The position numbers and the translations under genes were made by a program. Shown in pieces: positions 5,137 to 7,325 of a stretch of 7,325 nt of DNA. Source of the DNA: an uncultured Parasutterella sp. (GTDB lineage Bacteria > Pseudomonadota > Gammaproteobacteria > Burkholderiales > Burkholderiaceae_F); the NCBI GenBank assembly GCA_900766055.1, contig CAAFTZ010000017.1, positions 1 through 7,325 of the forward strand. Reading direction: 5' to 3'. The notes beneath the pieces are model-generated. The model had not been told where the DNA came from. It ran no database searches and worked only from the letters and a program-made list of their open reading frames with translations. Within the stretch, counting starts at the first letter, position 1. The number at the start of each line of letters is the position of its first letter.

Positions 5137-7086
5137 CTACTTCTCTCGTTTTCTCAACAAAATATCGTTAATGCCTGCATCAATGGATTTGATTTCTTTT
5201 TGGAGATCCTGATCGAGCTGCATCAAATCTCTGAAAACCTTTCGGTCGGCGTCATCTAACGTGCCCTTTGTTGACAAAGCCCTACGCTGGACCTCGACAC
5301 GATTTAATTCCATCTGCAGGAGAATTCGGCGGCATTCCAAACGTGCTGCTTCCAGCGGTGTTTGGAGAATCTGTCCTTGACTTAGCCCTTTTCGAATGAC
5401 GGAATCAATGCCCTCTTCCATTAAGAAGGTAGAAATCATTGAACGGGCCGAATCCATTTCCTTTTCGAAATTTTCATCGGCAGGTCCCGGGAGATCAGCC
5501 AAGAATTGGGCAAGTGTATGGCCGCTCTCGTCCTCATGCGTCACTCTTTCGATCACTTTGAATAACAATTCGGAAACCGGTGAATTACTTTCGGAAAGCT
5601 GCTCGGCGAGCATACCTTCAAACTCCAGTGCCAGCTGAGGAAAACGAAGGAAGTTTCTCAAAAGCGCCATCAAAGGTGCGTCCGCCTTCGGAGGAATACT
5701 GCGGCCGGTCGAAGTCGGAATTCGCTGTGTTTTGTACCGCTCGTAGCCTCTTCCGAATCCGTAACGCGGGGCACCAAAGCCGTTAGTTCTCTGAGGAGCT
5801 GCAGGCGGCAGCACAGGAAAACCGAAATACTTGCGCAGTTCGTCGGAATTTTTATAGCCGACAGCCGTGCTTAAACGTTCAATCAAGCCATCACGAAGGA
5901 GCGCACTTTTTGTCTTTCGGACAAGCGGAGATGCTTCTTCAATAAATGCATTGCGATCTTCAAGGACGGCCAAATCCAGTCCTTGAGACAAAGCTTCAAT
6001 CAGATAACTGGAAAGCGGCAGCGCTTTTTTGAGCATCTCTTCGAACGCAGGTGCGCCGGACTTCTTGACCAAACTATCAGGATCTTCGCCTTCGGGAAGG
6101 AAAACAAAGCTGACCTTCTGAGCATCATCCAAGAGCGGAAGCGATAAGTCCATTGCGCGCTTTGCCGCTTTGCGCCCTGCCGCATCACCGTCAAAGGAGA
6201 AGATGACATGGTCAGTCATCTTAAGGAGGCGTTCAATATGCTCAGCTCGAATTGCCGTACCCAACGGCGCACAAGCCTCTCCAAATCCGGCTTGAGAAAG
6301 CTGGATCACGTCCATTTGACCCTCTACCACGATGACGCGCTTTTTATCCTGAATGCTTTTGCGCGCTTCGTACAAGCCGAAGACTTCCGAGCCTTTCGTA
6401 AAAATCGGTGTGTCACCTGTATTGATGTATTTAGGCTCTTCCCCGATCATCGTTCGGGCACTAAAGGCAATGACCTGTCCGCGAATATTGCGAATCGGGA
6501 ACATCAGGCGGTTGCGGAAGAAATCGTAGACGTTTCCGCTCTGGCCCGCCCTCTGTAGTCCGGCCTCTAAAAGCAAAGGCTTGAGATCAGGCGTGAAGAC
6601 GGCGTCTAAGTTGTGCCAGGCATCGGGCGAGAAACCAATGCCGAAACGCTCGATGGTTTCGTCTTTGAGTCCGCGGTTATGGAGATAGTCTTGTGAGAAC
6701 TTGTCGCTGTTGAATTTATCGCGGTAAAACTCCATTGCCCTCTGCATAATCTCGGACAAACGCGGTTTACCGCTCTTGGGTTTAGGTGCGCCGCCTTCGT
6801 AGCGAACCTGCATACTGAATTCTGAAGCGAGTTTTTCGACCGCATCGACAAACGGAAGATTCTCATACTTCATCAAGAAGCTGATGGCGTTGCCGTGTTC
6901 TCCGCAGCCGAAGCAGTGATAGAAGCCGCGCTCGCGGTTCACTGAAAAGCTCGGACTTTTTTCATTATGAAAAGGACAGCATGCCCAAGCAGAGGCGCCC
7001 TTTTGCTGTAAAGGGACCCTTCGATTAACGACCTCGTAAATGTCTGCTCGGTCAAGCAGTTCTTTAATAAAAGACTGTGCGATCAA
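5137..7086 (-). CDS. dnaG: DNA primase DnaG
   Basis: The enzyme makes the short RNA primers for lagging-strand DNA synthesis and works with the replicative helicase DnaB. At 649 residues it is longer than E. coli DnaG (581). The N-terminal zinc domain has ligands C37, H40 (CPFHNEKSPSFSVN) and C58, C61 (FYHCFGC). The catalytic core follows. Its Toprim metal-binding residues are E255 (VEGQMDV; the usual family form is EGYMDV) and D299/D301 (FSFDGDAAG). A Gly/Arg/Tyr/Pro-rich linker at about 425-468 leads to the C-terminal helicase-binding domain (about 470-649). The start codon is TTG: an in-frame TGA lies two codons upstream, and the first residues line up with betaproteobacterial DnaG (MI-QSF). 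The ribosome site is poor (GAGAG eight bases away), matching the low primase level typical of this operon. A strong terminator sits between it and the upstream YqeY-type gene. Confidence 0.97.
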   Translation of the reverse strand: MIAQSFIKELLDRADIYEVVNRRVPLQQKGASAWACCPFHNEKSPSFSVNRERGFYHCFGCGEHGNAISFLMKYENLPFVDAVEKLASEFSMQVRYEGGAPKPKSGKPRLSEIMQRAMEFYRDKFNSDKFSQDYLHNRGLKDETIERFGIGFSPDAWHNLDAVFTPDLKPLLLEAGLQRAGQSGNVYDFFRNRLMFPIRNIRGQVIAFSARTMIGEEPKYINTGDTPIFTKGSEVFGLYEARKSIQDKKRVIVVEGQMDVIQLSQAGFGEACAPLGTAIRAEHIERLLKMTDHVIFSFDGDAAGRKAAKRAMDLSLPLLDDAQKVSFVFLPEGEDPDSLVKKSGAPAFEEMLKKALPLSSYLIEALSQGLDLAVLEDRNAFIEEASPLVRKTKSALLRDGLIERLSTAVGYKNSDELRKYFGFPVLPPAAPQRTNGFGAPRYGFGRGYERYKTQRIPTSTGRSIPPKADAPLMALLRNFLRFPQLALEFEGMLAEQLSESNSPVSELLFKVIERVTHEDESGHTLAQFLADLPGPADENFEKEMDSARSMISTFLMEEGIDSVIRKGLSQGQILQTPLEAARLECRRILLQMELNRVEVQRRALSTKGTLDDADRKVFRDLMQLDQDLQKEIKSIDAGINDILLRKREK

Positions 7087-7151
7087 GAATCAAACTCTCA
7101 CAAGAAAAGGCGGGAACCTAAATTTTCTCAAAAACTCCGGCCGCTATAAAC

Positions 7152-7178
7152 AAAAAGACGTCCCGCAGGACGTCTTTT
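7152..7178 (-). terminator. Strong intrinsic terminator between the YqeY-type gene and dnaG
   Basis: An 11-base-pair perfect stem (AAAAGACGTCC at 7153-7163 with its complement at 7168-7178) encloses a 4-base loop. On the minus strand a run of five T residues follows, and on the plus strand four, so it could act both ways. It lies 15 bases past the upstream stop codon and 65 bases before the dnaG start. E. coli has an equivalent terminator between rpsU and dnaG that keeps primase expression low. The 65-base gap shows no clear sigma-70 promoter, so dnaG may depend on read-through or a weak promoter. Confidence 0.9.
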
Positions 7179-7193
7179 ATAAAATCTTCCAGC

Positions 7194-7325
7194 TTACTGA
7201 GCCAGTCTTGCCTTAAGCAGTGCGGAAACTCTGCCCATGTCAGCTTTGCCTGCAACCTTCGGCTTAATCATTCCCATGGCTTTGCCCATGGCGGCCGGAC
7301 CGCTGAGACCGGCGGGAGGACCAAC
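7194..7325 (-). CDS. yqeY: GatB/YqeY-domain protein, C-terminal 43 residues (partial)
   Basis: Only the 3' end is in the window; the 5' part lies beyond the right edge. The visible reading frame is open from the edge to a TAA at 7194-7196. It includes GKAMGMIKPKVAGKADMGRV, which matches the conserved end of the YqeY family (a GatB C-terminal-like domain that may bind tRNA; its cellular role is unclear). In Burkholderiales this small gene commonly stands between rpsU and dnaG, so rpsU is expected further right (inference). A strong terminator follows directly. Confidence 0.88.
   Translation of the reverse strand, partial: VGPPAGLSGPAAMGKAMGMIKPKVAGKADMGRVSALLKARLAQ

Noticed and set aside
1036..7086. 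Core genes as part of a mobile island marked by the tRNA fragment
   Set aside because: rpoD and dnaG are conserved, intact housekeeping genes in near-standard order, and no integrase or transposase is present; any island would have to lie on the CRISPR side.

Overview
The window looks like a chromosomal segment of a betaproteobacterium, most likely order Burkholderiales and perhaps a gut-type Sutterellaceae relative. The reasons are the gene order YqeY-family protein / dnaG / rpoD, a DnaG start (MIAQSF...) of the betaproteobacterial kind, a sigma-70 with a long Lys/Ala/Thr-rich N-terminal extension, and moderate GC content. The family-level placement is inference. Every recognisable gene is on the minus strand, so transcription runs from high to low coordinates.

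Right to left: the 3' end of a GatB/YqeY-domain gene (7194-7325) is followed by a strong hairpin terminator (7152-7178), then dnaG primase (5137-7086, TTG start). Two bases after dnaG begins an NhaC-family antiporter gene (3821-5134). A 352-base intergenic region with hairpins and an operator-like palindrome follows, then rpoD (1036-3468). This is a version of the macromolecular synthesis operon (classically rpsU-dnaG-rpoD) with a membrane transporter placed between primase and the primary sigma factor.

Beyond rpoD, a 320-base non-coding region (716-1035) holds one or two rpoD terminators, a 31-base decayed copy of a tRNA 3' end, an extended -10 promoter and a small terminator-like hairpin. 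These lead to a complete tRNA gene with anticodon CAT, best read as the lysidine-type tRNA-Ile2 (639-715). After it come about 250 non-coding bases, taken here as the CRISPR leader, and a type I-E-like CRISPR array (1-389): seven 29-base repeats, the leftmost cut by the window edge, with six 32-base spacers at an exact 61-base period.

The repeat matches the E. coli type I-E repeat when read on the minus strand. That puts the leader on the right, next to the tRNA. No cas gene is present in the window. The core genes are conventional. The points most worth a second look are the transporter inside the dnaG-rpoD unit, the tRNA fragment beside the tRNA gene, the overlap of tRNA promoter and terminator hairpin, the GNRA-preserving repeat variant, and a spacer that appears to cover a translation start. 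I found no clear evidence of a wholly new system.
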